A stretch of 64,000 bases of DNA. Origin: Paenarthrobacter histidinolovorans (lineage in GTDB: Bacteria > Actinomycetota > Actinomycetes > Actinomycetales > Micrococcaceae). Below, piece after piece: positions 17,654 through 32,047 of the stretch. Position 1 is the stretch's first letter. Each line of letters begins with the position of its first letter. The notes beneath the pieces are model-generated. The model saw only the letters and a list, made by a program, of their open reading frames with translations. It searched no databases and was not told the DNA's origin. Location: positions 124,001-188,000 of the forward strand of contig NZ_BMPM01000005.1 of assembly GCF_014647595.1 (NCBI RefSeq), read 5' to 3'. The position numbers and the translations under genes were made by a program.

Positions 17654-17704
17654 GTAAGCGCCCATCGAGTGGAGCACCTGAGCTGGTAGGCCTACCGTGG
17701 TCCT

Positions 17705-18325
17705 ATGAAGAGCGACTTCAAGACTTTGATACCTGCCTACAACGCGACGAAAGGCAGGTTCTCCCTGATCACTGTTCCGCCGCTGCAGTATTTGATGATC
17801 GATGGCAGCGGGGACCCCAACACTTCCCAGGCGTACAGGGACGCTTTGTCCACGCTCTATCCCGTTGCCTACAAACTCAAGTTCTTCAGCAAAGGCGAGC
17901 TCGAACGCGACTATGGGGTCATGCCGCTGGAGGCACTGTGGTGGGCCGAAGACATGGACTCGTTCACCGGCGCCAGGGACAAATCACTCTGGTCGTGGAC
18001 ATTGATGAACATGGTCCCGGAGTGGATCACGCGGGAACACGTGGAGGCAGCATGCAGGGTGGTCGCCGGCAAAGGAGGGGCACCCGCCCTGGACATACTC
18101 CGTCTGGAGTCGTTGGATGAGGGATTGAGCGTGCAGACGCTTCACGTTGGACCCTACGACGACGAAGGCCCCGTGCTTGAGGAGATGCACCACAGGTTCA
18201 TACCGGAACAGTCGTTGGCCATGACGGGGAGGCATCACGAGATCTACCTTTCCGACCCCCGGCGTGCCGCGCCGGAAAGGCTCAGGACAATCCTGAGGCA
18301 GCCCGTCGCACACCTTCCGGACTGA
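17705..18325 (+). CDS. GyrI-like small-molecule-binding domain protein
   Basis: A 206-residue cytoplasmic protein resembling stand-alone GyrI-like/SOUL-fold proteins (starts MKSDFKTLIPAYNATKGRFS; PPLQYLMIDGSGDPN, EALWWAEDMD, VGPYDDEGPVLEEMH, RHHEIYLSDPRR). Members bind or hydrolyse small molecules, or fold like gyrase inhibitors; none of these roles can be chosen here. The gene begins directly after the DnaA-box cluster, so its promoter lies within or next to DnaA sites. Confidence 0.8.
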   Translation: MKSDFKTLIPAYNATKGRFSLITVPPLQYLMIDGSGDPNTSQAYRDALSTLYPVAYKLKFFSKGELERDYGVMPLEALWWAEDMDSFTGARDKSLWSWTLMNMVPEWITREHVEAACRVVAGKGGAPALDILRLESLDEGLSVQTLHVGPYDDEGPVLEEMHHRFIPEQSLAMTGRHHEIYLSDPRRAAPERLRTILRQPVAHLPD

Positions 18326-18376
18326 GGATCGCCGAAGCAGCGGACCCTGGGGCCAGGCCAAGCCTCGGACAGGTTT

Positions 18377-19234
18377 CTAGCCGGCAGTAATACGGAACCA
18401 GGTCACCACGGCCAGCAGGCCAGCCACGAGCACCAGGCCGCCGGCTTGGAGCAGACCCTGGTTCTTGCCCCGGGGAGCGTAGGCGATGGCAGCGGCGGCC
18501 AGGCCACCGGTGATAAGGCCACCCAGGTGGGCTTGCCAGGCAATGCTGGGGATAAAGAATCCGATGGCGCCATTGATGGCGATCAGGATCCAGAGTTGCC
18601 GGGTGTCGCCGCCCCGGTGTCGCTGCACCACGAGCATGGCTCCGAAGAGGCCGAAGATGGCTCCGGAAGCGCCCACAACACCCACTGCCGGCACTGTGGT
18701 CGGAGTGAGGGCAAGGAAGCCTACTGATCCGCCAACAGCGGAAATCAAATAGACGGCGAGGAAACGGATACGCCCGAGCAGAGGCTCAAGGGCCTGTCCG
18801 AAGATCCACAACGTGTACATGTTGAGCACGATGTGGAGGAGGAAACCTTGTGAGTGCAGGAAGGCTGAGGTGATCATGCGCCACGGCTCGCGGTCAGCGT
18901 AAACGTTGGCGAAGGCAAAGTTCCTGAAAATCAGATCGCCGGGCACAATCCACTGAAGGATGTACACCAGCACGCAGAGCCCGATGATCGTGAACGTCAC
19001 CAAAGGACGGCCGACGGCCAAGGCGCCGCCGTACGGCGACCGGTACACCGGCGTCGTACGTTTTTGTTCGTTGACGCAGTCAACGCATTGGAACCCGACG
19101 GCGGCCGTCCGCTGGCACTCGGGGCACGCGGGGCGCCCGCAGCGCTGGCACCGCACATAGGAGGGCCTGTCCGGGTGCCGTGGGCACACCGGAATATCAG
19201 CGGACGGCTCTGCCGACGGGATTCCGTAACTCAT
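18377..19234 (-). CDS. Rhomboid-family intramembrane serine protease with N-terminal zinc ribbon
   Basis: A 285-residue protein. Residues 17-53 carry Cys pairs (CPRHPDRP, CQRCGRPACPEC, CVDC) typical of the B-box-like zinc ribbon in actinobacterial rhomboids. Six to seven membrane helices follow, with the catalytic Ser190 in VGASGAIFG and His236 in WQAHLGG, and the conserved WRMITSAFLH loop. It should cleave membrane helices within the bilayer; no substrate is known from the context. It is followed on the same strand by no close gene. Confidence 0.93.
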   Translation of the reverse strand: MSYGIPSAEPSADIPVCPRHPDRPSYVRCQRCGRPACPECQRTAAVGFQCVDCVNEQKRTTPVYRSPYGGALAVGRPLVTFTIIGLCVLVYILQWIVPGDLIFRNFAFANVYADREPWRMITSAFLHSQGFLLHIVLNMYTLWIFGQALEPLLGRIRFLAVYLISAVGGSVGFLALTPTTVPAVGVVGASGAIFGLFGAMLVVQRHRGGDTRQLWILIAINGAIGFFIPSIAWQAHLGGLITGGLAAAAIAYAPRGKNQGLLQAGGLVLVAGLLAVVTWFRITAG

Positions 19235-19255
19235 GGATTCAGCTTCAGTGAGCGA

Positions 19256-19798
19256 CTAGAGCTGTTCGATGTCGATGCTGTTGATGACGACGTCTTCAAC
19301 GGGACGGTCGCCCATGCCCGTGCGGACAGCCTCAATGGCGTCGACAACCTTGCGGGATTCCTCATCCGTGACTTCACCGAAAATGCTGTGCTTGCCGAAC
19401 AGCCAGTCGGTGTTGACCGTGGTGATGAAGAACTGTGACCCGTTAGTGCCCTTGCCCATCTGGATGCCGGCGTTTGCCATGGCCAGCTTGTACGGAGCGT
19501 TGAAGGTCAGTTCCGGGTGGATCTCGTCATCGAACTGGTAGCCGGGGCCGCCGACGCCGCGGCCAAGAGGATCGCCGCCCTGGATCATGAAGTCCTTGAT
19601 GATCCGGTGGAAGATCGTGCCGTTGTACAGGGGCGTTCCGGTCTTGTCCTCACCCGTCTCGGGGTGGTTCCAGGACTTTTCACCCGTGGCCAAGCCAATG
19701 AAGTTGGCTACGGTCTTGGGCGCGTGGTTGCCGAAGAGGTCAACCTTGATGTCGCCGAGGGTAGTGTGGATCGTTGCTTTTGCAGTTGCAATGGTCAT
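19256..19798 (-). CDS. ppiA: Cyclophilin-type peptidyl-prolyl isomerase
   Basis: A 180-residue cyclophilin without signal peptide, so cytoplasmic. Active-site segments are clear: FHRIIKDFMIQGGDPLG, NGSQFFITT and DWLFGKHSIFGEV. It speeds cis-trans isomerisation of prolyl bonds. In mycobacteria ppiA also sits between gyrA and the pknB region. It lies upstream of the rhomboid gene with a 21-base gap, so they may be co-transcribed. Confidence 0.95.
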   Translation of the reverse strand: MTIATAKATIHTTLGDIKVDLFGNHAPKTVANFIGLATGEKSWNHPETGEDKTGTPLYNGTIFHRIIKDFMIQGGDPLGRGVGGPGYQFDDEIHPELTFNAPYKLAMANAGIQMGKGTNGSQFFITTVNTDWLFGKHSIFGEVTDEESRKVVDAIEAVRTGMGDRPVEDVVINSIDIEQL

Positions 19799-19951
19799 AG
19801 GCCCATTCTTCCATGCAGGGTCAACGCCGTTGCAGTTGTAAAGCCGGTTCCGCGCTCGGTGAAATCCGGGTCGAATCGGGCAGATGAATAGCCGGTGTTC
19901 CCCAAGCGACGTAGGCTAGCAACAAACGAGCACGTGTATCGGGAGGTAGTT

Positions 19952-20923
19952 GTGAAGAAAACAGACCGTATTGCCCGCGAACTCGAACAATCCGTTGCGG
20001 TTGGTGTGGATAACGCACGCGACTGGGCTGCGCCCCGTGTGGAAGCAGCCGTCAATTGGGCTGTTCCGCGCATCCAGCACGGCATTGACACCGCTTCCCC
20101 CAAGATCCAAGAGGGGCTGAAGTCCGCCGCGCACAACCTCGCCGACGGCGTGGCAGTTGTTACGCCGCGGATCCAGGACGGACTGGCGCACCTCGCGCCG
20201 AAGATCCACGATGTCGTAGAGGATGCAACACCCAGGATCCAGGAGACGCTCAACAAGGCCACTCCGGCTCTGGGAATTGCACGGGACAAAGTGGTGGACG
20301 AGTACCTGCCCAAGCTCTCTGAACAGTTGGGACAGGCTTCCGTGGCCGTTCACCACGTCTTGGAGAACGCTCCCGCACAGGTTGACGCCGTTGCGCAGAG
20401 GCTTGTCGATTCGGGCGTGGTGCACAGCGTCCAGGAGCAGGCCCAGGCTACCGGCAAGCAGATCAAAGCCGTGGCTGACGAGGCCACCAAGGCTGTCTCC
20501 ACGAAGTTGGGCAAGGAACCGAAGCCCAAGAAGCGTGGATGGCTGATCTTCACCGTTATCGCCGCAGCTGCGGCCGCCGGTGTTGCCGCCTGGAAGGCTT
20601 CCAAACCGGTCGAGGATCCGTGGAAGACGCCTTCTCCGGTCACGCCTACTCCGGCTCCGGTTCCGGCCACCCCGGCACCTGCTCCGGCCGACACAGCGGC
20701 ATCTGCCACGGCAACGGAAGCGACCAAGCCCGCCGCCACGGACATCACTCCGGAAGAAGCAGCAGACGAGGCAGAGCAGGCCACCAAGGACGCCCTCAAG
20801 AACGTCGAGGACTCCACCGCCAAGGTGGCAACCGACGCCAAGACTGCCGTCAAGAACATCGCAGCCAGCCTGAACAAGGACACCGAAGGCACTGAGACTG
20901 ACGCCAAGGGTACAAACAACTAA
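19952..20923 (+). CDS. Membrane protein with seven 11-residue helical repeats
   Basis: A 323-residue protein using the GTG at 19952 with GGGAGG upstream; longer in-frame starts lack such a site. Residues 26-102 are seven back-to-back 11-residue units of the form xxP(R/K)I(Q/H)xxxxx, for example AVPRIQHGIDT, ASPKIQEGLKS and VTPRIQDGLAH. This hendecad periodicity suggests an amphipathic helix lying along a surface or a coiled-coil. Helical sequence continues to about 185, followed by a basic KPKKRG stretch, one membrane helix (196-214) and an Ala/Pro/Thr-rich then helical acidic tail. I do not recognise a named family. An origin-proximal envelope role is possible but unproven. Confidence 0.8.
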   Translation: MKKTDRIARELEQSVAVGVDNARDWAAPRVEAAVNWAVPRIQHGIDTASPKIQEGLKSAAHNLADGVAVVTPRIQDGLAHLAPKIHDVVEDATPRIQETLNKATPALGIARDKVVDEYLPKLSEQLGQASVAVHHVLENAPAQVDAVAQRLVDSGVVHSVQEQAQATGKQIKAVADEATKAVSTKLGKEPKPKKRGWLIFTVIAAAAAAGVAAWKASKPVEDPWKTPSPVTPTPAPVPATPAPAPADTAASATATEATKPAATDITPEEAADEAEQATKDALKNVEDSTAKVATDAKTAVKNIAASLNKDTEGTETDAKGTNN

Positions 20924-20952
20924 GTGCTTTTCAGCTAGGCACCGCTTCAATA

Positions 20953-20988
20953 CTGGAGGGACTTCGGCAGCAGCCGGGGTCCCTCCAG
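20953..20988 (+). terminator. Hairpin terminator
   Basis: A 9-bp stem CTGGAGGGA / TCCCTCCAG follows the helical-repeat gene by 29 bases. Only a short T run (TGTTT) follows, so termination efficiency is uncertain. Confidence 0.65.
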
Positions 20989-21052
20989 TGTTTGCCGGCT
21001 TGTAACCCAAGCCTCCGGCAGGGGCAAGGTTACGGGTGTTAGATTTGAGGAG

Positions 21053-21928
21053 ATGTCAGCCGATAGCCCCTTGGCGGGTGCCCTCCAGGATGCTCCGGAA
21101 CCCCCGGGAGTCTCCATTGTCATCCCGGCGTATAACGAGGAAAGCGTCATTCGCCAGTGCCTCATCGCTGCCATCTACCAGTCTGTGCCTGCGGACGAGA
21201 TCATCGTGGTGGACAACATGTCCACGGACCGCACAGCCAGGATTGTGCGCCAGATGCAGCAGGAATACCCCGAAAGTCCCATCATTCTCCTTCGGCAGGA
21301 CGTGGCGCAGGGTCTCATCCCCACACGCAACCACGGCCTGAACAGCGCCACGGGTGACGTTGTGGGCCGCATCGATGCCGATTCCGTACTGGAACCGGAT
21401 TGGGTTGAGCAGGTGCAGAAGGCATTCACCGACGATTCCGTAGCCGCTGCCACAGGCCCTGTGGTGTACTACGACATGCCCATGCGCCGGTTCGGGCTCA
21501 AGGCCGATGACAAGATGCGCCAACTCATGCTGCGCCTGGCCAAGCACCAGTACCACTTCCTGTTCGGCTCCAACATGGCCCTGCGCCGGACTGCCTGGGA
21601 AACCATCCGCGACGAAACGTGCCTCGACGAGAAGGATGAGATGCACGAGGACATCGACCTCTCGCTGCACCTTTTTGAGCACGACCTCAAAGTCCAGTAC
21701 GTGCCCCAGATGGTCTCCGGTATGTCCGCCCGCAGGTTGGAAGACTCACCGAGGGACTACCGCTATTACGTCCAACGCTTCGACCGGACCTACAAGGCGC
21801 ACAACGTCAAGAAGATGGCGCTGAAAGCACCCATGGTGGTGTTCTTCTCCGTGTATTTCCCCGCCAAACTGCTGCGGGCCATCCACACAGCCAATTCGGC
21901 TCAGGGCGTCCGCCGCGGCGGTCTGTAA
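21053..21928 (+). CDS. GT2-family glycosyltransferase
   Basis: A 291-residue GT-A fold enzyme: SIVIPAYNEESVIRQCL at the start of the nucleotide-binding domain, VDNMSTDRT, the DxD-type motif in GRIDADSVLEPDW, and an acceptor-loop segment DEKDEMHEDIDLSLHL containing the usual catalytic Asp. There is one moderately hydrophobic C-terminal segment (MVVFFSVYFPAKLL), suggesting membrane association. It transfers a sugar from a nucleotide donor to an unknown acceptor. No other polysaccharide genes are adjacent. Confidence 0.88.
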   Translation: MSADSPLAGALQDAPEPPGVSIVIPAYNEESVIRQCLIAAIYQSVPADEIIVVDNMSTDRTARIVRQMQQEYPESPIILLRQDVAQGLIPTRNHGLNSATGDVVGRIDADSVLEPDWVEQVQKAFTDDSVAAATGPVVYYDMPMRRFGLKADDKMRQLMLRLAKHQYHFLFGSNMALRRTAWETIRDETCLDEKDEMHEDIDLSLHLFEHDLKVQYVPQMVSGMSARRLEDSPRDYRYYVQRFDRTYKAHNVKKMALKAPMVVFFSVYFPAKLLRAIHTANSAQGVRRGGL

Positions 21929-21962
21929 CGCCGGCCAACCATTAACGTACGACGCCGGCACT

Positions 21963-22871
21963 TCAGTCGGTGCCGAGCTCGGCTTCCCGCCGGTCAGCTT
22001 CCGGCCGCTTGCGTCTCTGTCCGGTCACCACAACGGCCAAGCCAGCGAGTATGAGGCCCAATCCGGCATAGATACCGCCAGGCAGTGTTTCGTTGAGGAA
22101 GATGGCAGCCAGGATGGCTGCGCCCGGGATCTCCAGCAGGATGATCATGGACACCAGCAAGGGACTCATGGTTGCCAGCAAATGGTTGAAAGCCGTGTGC
22201 CCTATCAACTGCGCGCAGACGGTGATGGCAATGATCCCAAGCCAGCCGCCGGCGTCGAATCCTGATAAAGGCTGTCCAGCGAGCAGGGCCATCAATGCCA
22301 CCAGCGCCGCGCACATGCCGTAACAGAGGGTGGTGTAGGTTCCCGTTGCCATGGACTGCCGGGCTTTGCCTCCCGCCAGGGTGTACAGGCCTGCCAGGGC
22401 CCCGCCAGCGACAGCCAGGAGATCGCCCAGCAACGCCTCCGGGGACGAACCCATATCGAATCCCGTGATCGCCACGACGCCCACGAAGGCGATCCCAAGG
22501 CCGATCAGGACGGGCCAGCGGTGCCGCGTACCGCGGAACATCTGGAAGACGGCGATCCATGCGGACTGCAGGCAGACCAGCGCCGTGGCAGCAGCAACCG
22601 ATGTCAGCTGGAGCGCGGTGATGAAACAAGCGAAATGGAAGGCCAGTGCGACGGCGGCCACTGTCGACCAGCCGAACTCGCGCCGGGTGATCCTGCCGAA
22701 AGCCTTCGGCTCCCGGATGGCTACGGGGGCCGCCATCACTACTGCCCCGATGGCATTGCGCCAGAAGGCGATGGCCAGGGCAGTCACCGAGGTAGCGCCC
22801 AGGGTCCCCGCCATCAGCGGGCCGGAGGCAGCAACGCCCAAGACCCCCAGGGCGGCAATGAGAAGGTTCAC
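21963..22871 (-). CDS. EamA/DMT-superfamily transporter
   Basis: A 302-residue membrane protein with about ten hydrophobic helices in two five-helix EamA repeats (FWRNAIGAVV near residue 37-46, the typical Arg-Asn signature; second half AFNHLLATMSPLLVSMIILLEIP). These are drug/metabolite exporters, often for amino acids or related compounds. The C-terminus is hydrophilic and charged. Substrate unknown. Confidence 0.9.
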   Translation of the reverse strand: MNLLIAALGVLGVAASGPLMAGTLGATSVTALAIAFWRNAIGAVVMAAPVAIREPKAFGRITRREFGWSTVAAVALAFHFACFITALQLTSVAAATALVCLQSAWIAVFQMFRGTRHRWPVLIGLGIAFVGVVAITGFDMGSSPEALLGDLLAVAGGALAGLYTLAGGKARQSMATGTYTTLCYGMCAALVALMALLAGQPLSGFDAGGWLGIIAITVCAQLIGHTAFNHLLATMSPLLVSMIILLEIPGAAILAAIFLNETLPGGIYAGLGLILAGLAVVVTGQRRKRPEADRREAELGTD

Positions 22872-22952
22872 AGACCAACCCTAGTGTGCCGGGACGGTCT
22901 GTCCATTCGTGATGCCGGCAAGAGGCGCATTCCGGACCTGGGTGTTAAACGC

Positions 22953-22984
22953 AAAAGTCCCGGTCATTTCTGACCGGGACTTTT
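22953..22984 (-). terminator. Rho-independent terminator after tRNA-Ala
   Basis: A perfect stem AAAAGTCCCGGTCA / TGACCGGGACTTTT with a 4-base loop, with T-rich tails in both directions. It ends the leftward tRNA-Ala transcript, and it lies upstream of the leftward transporter gene. Confidence 0.88.
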
Positions 22985-22988
22985 CTTA

Positions 22989-23064
22989 TGGTGGAGGCAC
23001 GGGGACTCGAACCCCGAACCCCCTGCTTGCAAAGCAGGTGCGCTACCAATTGCGCCATGCCCCC
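22989..23064 (-). tRNA. tRNA-Ala (TGC anticodon)
   Basis: On the minus strand: acceptor GGGGGCA/TGCCTCC, D-arm GGCGCAATTGGTAGCGC, anticodon stem-loop CTGCT-TTGCAAG-CAG with anticodon TGC, T-arm GGTTCGAGTCC, discriminator A and an encoded CCA end. 76 nt including CCA. Confidence 0.96.
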
Positions 23065-23135
23065 ATAAGAAGCAACCCATCAATCATACCCCATCTCCGG
23101 ACTGGTATTTACCAGTTCAGAACCGGGCTCCTCGT

Positions 23136-23255
23136 CTAATCAACCGTATCGGTTGACTTGCTCCAGACATCTTTCCGGGCTTCGGATTCCTGGTTCTTTT
23201 TATAAACCAGGACACCTGCGATTGCGGCTGCCACAACTATCAGCAACTTCTTCAC
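23136..23255 (-). CDS. DLW-39-type small membrane protein (39 aa)
   Basis: A 39-residue protein on the minus strand starting with GTG (MKKLLIVVAAAIAGVLVYKK at the N-terminus), then a charged segment with Glu/Arg/Lys, DVW near position 29-31 and the tail DTVD. Length and pattern match the actinobacterial DLW-39 family, which lies near gyrA and tRNA genes. One short membrane helix is likely. Function unknown. It sits between tRNA-Ile and tRNA-Ala on the same strand. Confidence 0.78.
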   Translation of the reverse strand: MKKLLIVVAAAIAGVLVYKKNQESEARKDVWSKSTDTVD

Positions 23256-23302
23256 AAGTACCTCATTCCGGCTCAGTTTTACCTGAACCTGTTTTGGTTC
23301 CG

Positions 23303-23376
23303 TGGGCGTACCAGGACTTGAACCTGGGACCTCTTCGTTATCAGCGAAGCGCTCTAACCGCCTGAGCTATACGCCC
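23303..23376 (-). tRNA. tRNA-Ile (GAT anticodon)
   Basis: On the minus strand: acceptor GGGCGTA pairing with TACGCCC, D-arm AGCTCAGGCGGTTAGAGC, anticodon loop CTGATAA with anticodon GAT, T-arm GGTTCAAGTCC, discriminator A. 74 nt. The tRNA-Ile/tRNA-Ala pair downstream of gyrA is typical of actinobacteria. Confidence 0.96.
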
Positions 23377-23489
23377 CGATGCCTCATCGGGCCGAGATAT
23401 GACTGTACAGCACTTCCCGGCCCGATCTCAAATCGAGGCAATTTCGCGGAGGTTTTCGGCCAAAAACGGCCAATTTCCGCGGATTTCTT

Positions 23490-24211
23490 CTAGTCGTCCG
23501 TCAAGGTGACGCCGACGCCACCAACCAATGTTGCCGAAATGTTATAGAGCACCGCGGACAGCATGGACAATGCCGTCAGCAGAACAACATTCACCACAGC
23601 GATGATTGTGGCGAACGAGGCAACCTGACCAAGCGAAGCGATCTTCTTCAGCTCGAATCCGCTGCCTTCAGAACCTGCGAGCGTGCCCAGGAGGCTGTCC
23701 ACCTGGTTGAAGATCCCCGTAAGGTCCAGCACGGTCCACAGAACGATTGCAGCCACCACAGTGACAATGCCCAGCGCTACGGACAGCAGGAACGCCATCT
23801 TGAGCACCGACCACGGGTCAACCTTGCTGACCAGGAGGCGGGCACGGCGCACCTTCGCCTTGGGGGCAGGCTTTACCAAGCCAGGGGCACCCTGGGCCGG
23901 ACGCTGTCCCGGGGCGCCTGCAGGCCGCTGGCCGGGCTGGGCCGGACGCTGTCCGGGGGCACCGGCGGGTCGCTGCCCTGCCGAAGCAGGGCGTTGGCCC
24001 GCTTGGGCCGGACGCTGTCCGGGGGCACCGGCCGGCCGCGGAGCAGAGTTGGCGCCCGTTACGGGACGCGCACCTGCTGCTCCTGAACCGGTGGAACCCG
24101 CTCCGGGGCGTTGCTGGGGCCGTGCAGGTGTTCCGGCCTGCGTATTGCCCGAGGGCTGCCGGAGTCCGCCGGGGACACCTGTGCTCGGCTTGGGATATGA
24201 GTCGGAATTAC

Positions 24212-24215
<4 letters not shown>
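23490..24215 (-). CDS. DUF3566 membrane protein with GQRPA-repeat N-terminus
   Basis: A 241-residue protein. The N-terminal 125 residues are low complexity, with about six copies of a GQRPA-type unit ([20 protein letters not shown], etc.), positively charged and probably disordered in the cytoplasm. The rest is a DUF3566 domain: [18 protein letters not shown], a second helix near the C-terminus ([18 protein letters not shown]) and the terminal GVGVTLTDD. It overlaps the gyrA stop by 4 bases, the conserved actinobacterial arrangement. Function unknown. Confidence 0.88.
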
Positions 24216-26884
<2,669 letters not shown>

Positions 26885-26946
26885 AATCTAAGTTTTCCGT
26901 TTCAGGTATATGTCGGTTCTGGAATATTCAAGTGCCCTCCGGGGCG

Positions 26947-29362
<2,416 letters not shown>

Positions 29363-29917
29363 TTAGCCGTACGTATCCCGGGGGCCGCGGCCGTTGACGC
29401 TGCGGCCACCTTTTCGCCAACTCGGGGCGGACGGCCCCAGAACCTGGATGCTGGTGACCACGCCTTCTCCCAACTCATTCCGGAACATCTCCAGGAGGCT
29501 GGTACTGAGCAACCGCAACTGCGTTGCCCATGCCGTCGAGTCGCAGCGGACATGCAGCGTGGTGTCGGTGAAACTCTCCGGTGTGCAGTGCGAGGAAATG
29601 TCCGGACCAACCAGCGTTTCCCATTCGGCCATGACGGAACCGACCGCAACAGGCGAAGTCCAACCCCGCTCCGCGACAAGCCTTCCCACAACATTGCCCA
29701 GGCCCAAAGGGTCGCGGCCACTGCCGTGGAACTGCGTGAAACCCCTGGTATCCCGCAGACCCTTGCGCTTGGGCGCAGATCCGGGCCTGGGGGCGCGCAG
29801 CCTTACTTCGCCGCGGGCGGCGGCTGCTTCACGCATGCGGTTCAGCGCCGCCTGGGCAGCATCAATTTCGTCCGGATCCCGGCCCGGTTGCAGTCCTTCG
29901 GGACTATCCTTCGCCAT
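29363..29917 (-). CDS. dciA: DUF721/DciA-family replication protein
   Basis: About 184 residues from the ATG at 29917 (MAKDSPEG), which has GGGAGG six bases upstream; this start lies inside the end of recF (14-base overlap). Residues 60-165 match DUF721 ([29 protein letters not shown], with [17 protein letters not shown]). DUF721 proteins include DciA, the widespread bacterial loader of the replicative helicase; the recF-DUF721-gyrB order is conserved in actinobacteria. The N-terminal 60 residues are charged and probably flexible. Confidence 0.88.
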   Translation of the reverse strand: MAKDSPEGLQPGRDPDEIDAAQAALNRMREAAAARGEVRLRAPRPGSAPKRKGLRDTRGFTQFHGSGRDPLGLGNVVGRLVAERGWTSPVAVGSVMAEWETLVGPDISSHCTPESFTDTTLHVRCDSTAWATQLRLLSTSLLEMFRNELGEGVVTSIQVLGPSAPSWRKGGRSVNGRGPRDTYG

Positions 29918-31097
29918 CGATGCCTCCCGGAACAACGGTTACACGCCGTCCGGCCAGCTCCTCAGGGATATCGGCATCGACGGCGGCAGTCACCAGAACC
30001 TGTTCGGCGCCAGCCACTATTGCAGCCAGTTTACGACGCCGCTGCACGTCCAATTCAGCAAAAACATCGTCCAAAATAAGGATCGGCGCAGTTCCACCGG
30101 TGCGGGCGTCATCCAACATGACGTAGTAGGAAGCAAGGCGCAAAGACAGGCACATGGACCATGTTTCGCCGTGGGACGCATAGCCTTTGGCCGGAGCCTG
30201 TCCCAGGACGAGTTCCAGTTCATCACGGTGCGGGCCAACCAGCGAGATACCCCGCTCGAGTTCCTTTTTCCGCGACGCTGCGAAGGCCTGGACGTAGCGT
30301 TCGGTGAGTTCGTCAACAGACAGCAGCCTGAGGTCCTCAACCGACGCCGATCGTTCCGTTCCATAGTCGGCCGGACCGCCGTCGTCGTCCAGGATGTCCT
30401 GGATGGTGGAGCGGTAAACCGCGCCGGCGTCCTTGGAGCCATCCGTGAGTTGGGCGTAGGCACTGTTCAGGTGCGGACGCAGCCGCTCCACCAACTCCAG
30501 CCGGGCGTGCAGCAATTCGGCGCCCGCCCGGGCCATGTGCTGGTCCCACACATCCAAGGTTGCTTCGTGGCCCGCAGTGAATTTCCCGGCGCGGGCCGAT
30601 TTCAACAGGGCGTTCCGTTGCTTCAGGACGCGGTCATAGTCACTGCGGGTGGCGGCATGGCGGGGAACCAGGCTCACCAGCAGTTCATCGAGGAAGCGGC
30701 GGCGGTTGGAGGGATCTCCCTTCACCAGTGCCAGGTCCTCGGGGGCGAACAGGACAGTGTGGCAAATGCCAAGGATGTCCCGAGCGCGCACCGGGTTTCC
30801 CCTGTTGATGCGTCCGCGGTTGGCACGTCCCGCATTGATTTCAAGCTCAATCACCGTTGCTTGCTCACCACGGACCAGGCGGGCCCGGATCAACGCGCGG
30901 TCGGCACCAAAGCGAAGCAATGGCGCGTCGGTGCTGACCCGGTGCGAGCTAAGGGTAGCCAAATACCCGATGGCTTCCATCAGGTTCGTCTTGCCGATGC
31001 CGTTGGAACCCACCAGCACGGTGACACCGGGACCCAGTTTCAGGTCCACCTGTGCGTAGCTGCGGAAATCTGTCAGCGAAAGATGTTCGAGGTACAC
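29904..31097 (-). CDS. recF: DNA replication/repair protein RecF
   Basis: A 397-residue SMC-like ATPase. It begins [18 protein letters not shown] with the Walker [19 protein letters not shown], the signature region LSLRLASYY and the Walker [12 protein letters not shown]. RecF binds single/double-strand junctions and helps load RecA at stalled forks. It is next to gnd and dnaN in the leftward replication block. Confidence 0.97.
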   Translation of the reverse strand: MYLEHLSLTDFRSYAQVDLKLGPGVTVLVGSNGIGKTNLMEAIGYLATLSSHRVSTDAPLLRFGADRALIRARLVRGEQATVIELEINAGRANRGRINRGNPVRARDILGICHTVLFAPEDLALVKGDPSNRRRFLDELLVSLVPRHAATRSDYDRVLKQRNALLKSARAGKFTAGHEATLDVWDQHMARAGAELLHARLELVERLRPHLNSAYAQLTDGSKDAGAVYRSTIQDILDDDGGPADYGTERSASVEDLRLLSVDELTERYVQAFAASRKKELERGISLVGPHRDELELVLGQAPAKGYASHGETWSMCLSLRLASYYVMLDDARTGGTAPILILDDVFAELDVQRRRKLAAIVAGAEQVLVTAAVDADIPEELAGRRVTVVPGGIDGEG

Positions 31098-31120
31098 GCC
31101 GTTTGCGGGACTCCTGCGGC

Positions 31121-32005
31121 CTAGTTGGCCGGACGGGTGGCGTGTCCGCCGAACTGGTGACGCAGGGCCGAAACCATCTTCATGGCTGGTGAGTTGTCTT
31201 CACGCGAAGCAAAGCGTGCAAAGAGAGCAGCCGTGATGGCAGGTGCCGGCACAGCGTTGGCGATTGCTTCTTCCACGGTCCAGCGGCCCTCGCCGGAATC
31301 TTCGACGTAGTCATCAATGGAGGCTAGGCCGGGATCTTCATCGAGTGCCTTCACCATGAGGTCCAGAAGCCAGGACCGGACAACAGTTCCCTTTTGCCAC
31401 GCGCGGAACGTTCCAGGAAGGTCCTTGACGATGTCCTTTGCGGCCAGGAGTTCGTATCCTTCGGCGTAGGCCTGCATCAAGCCGTACTCGATACCGTTGT
31501 GCACCATTTTGGCGTAGTGGCCGGCGCCGACGCCGCCCACATGGACGAAGCTGTCGGCCCGTTCGCCTTCAGGACGAAGTGCGTCGAAGACCGGCATGGC
31601 AAGTTCTATGTCCTCTTCAGCCCCGCCGGCCATGAGGCCGTATCCGTTCTGGAGGCCCCATACGCCGCCGGAAACACCGCAATCGGCGAAGCGGATGCCT
31701 TTTTCGGCCAGCGCGGCAGCGTGTTTCTGGTCTTCGGTGAAACGCGAGTTGCCGCCGTCGATCACCATATCCCCGGGGCTTAGCTTCTCACCGAGTTCGG
31801 TAACAACGGCATCAGTGATCTCACCGGAGGGGACCATGACCCAGACGAGCCTCGGAGTGGGGAGAGCGGCAATGAGCTCATCAACCGAAGCGGCATCCGT
31901 GACGTCAGGATTCCGGTCGAAGCCTGTGACTTCGATGCCGCCTTTCCGCATGCGTTCCCGCATGTTGAAACCCATTTTTCCAAGGCCGATCAATCCGATG
32001 TGCAC
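31121..32005 (-). CDS. gnd: 6-phosphogluconate dehydrogenase (decarboxylating), short type
   Basis: A 294-residue oxidoreductase starting with GTG: Rossmann motif [13 protein letters not shown], substrate motifs [10 protein letters not shown] and CGVSGGVWG, and the catalytic Lys in [21 protein letters not shown]. The short ~300-residue form lacks the C-terminal half of the long Gnd and is often NAD-linked. It converts 6-phosphogluconate to ribulose-5-phosphate and CO2. Its place between recF and dnaN is conserved in actinobacteria and is metabolic, not replicative. Confidence 0.94.
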   Translation of the reverse strand: MHIGLIGLGKMGFNMRERMRKGGIEVTGFDRNPDVTDAASVDELIAALPTPRLVWVMVPSGEITDAVVTELGEKLSPGDMVIDGGNSRFTEDQKHAAALAEKGIRFADCGVSGGVWGLQNGYGLMAGGAEEDIELAMPVFDALRPEGERADSFVHVGGVGAGHYAKMVHNGIEYGLMQAYAEGYELLAAKDIVKDLPGTFRAWQKGTVVRSWLLDLMVKALDEDPGLASIDDYVEDSGEGRWTVEEAIANAVPAPAITAALFARFASREDNSPAMKMVSALRHQFGGHATRPAN

Positions 32006-32047
32006 AGTGTGAACTCTTTTCTGCGAAAGCGGGGTGGGGTTTGCCGA

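Larger units (their letters stand above)
16980..17660. other. Dense DnaA-box cluster in a gene-free region
   Basis: This 755-base gap (16950-17704) has no plausible ORF. It contains perfect TTATCCACA boxes at 17009, 17303, 17461 and 17524 on the plus strand and at 17631 and 17644 on the minus strand, and perfect TTGTCCACA boxes at 16987 and 17491. Boxes with one mismatch occur at 17020, 17033, 17130, 17413 and 17535, with a weaker TGTTGATAG at 17424. The segment 17395-17470 is AT-rich for this genome. This is more perfect boxes than I count in the dnaN-dnaA spacer. It may be part of the origin, a DnaA-titrating site, or a second initiation site. Confidence 0.85.
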
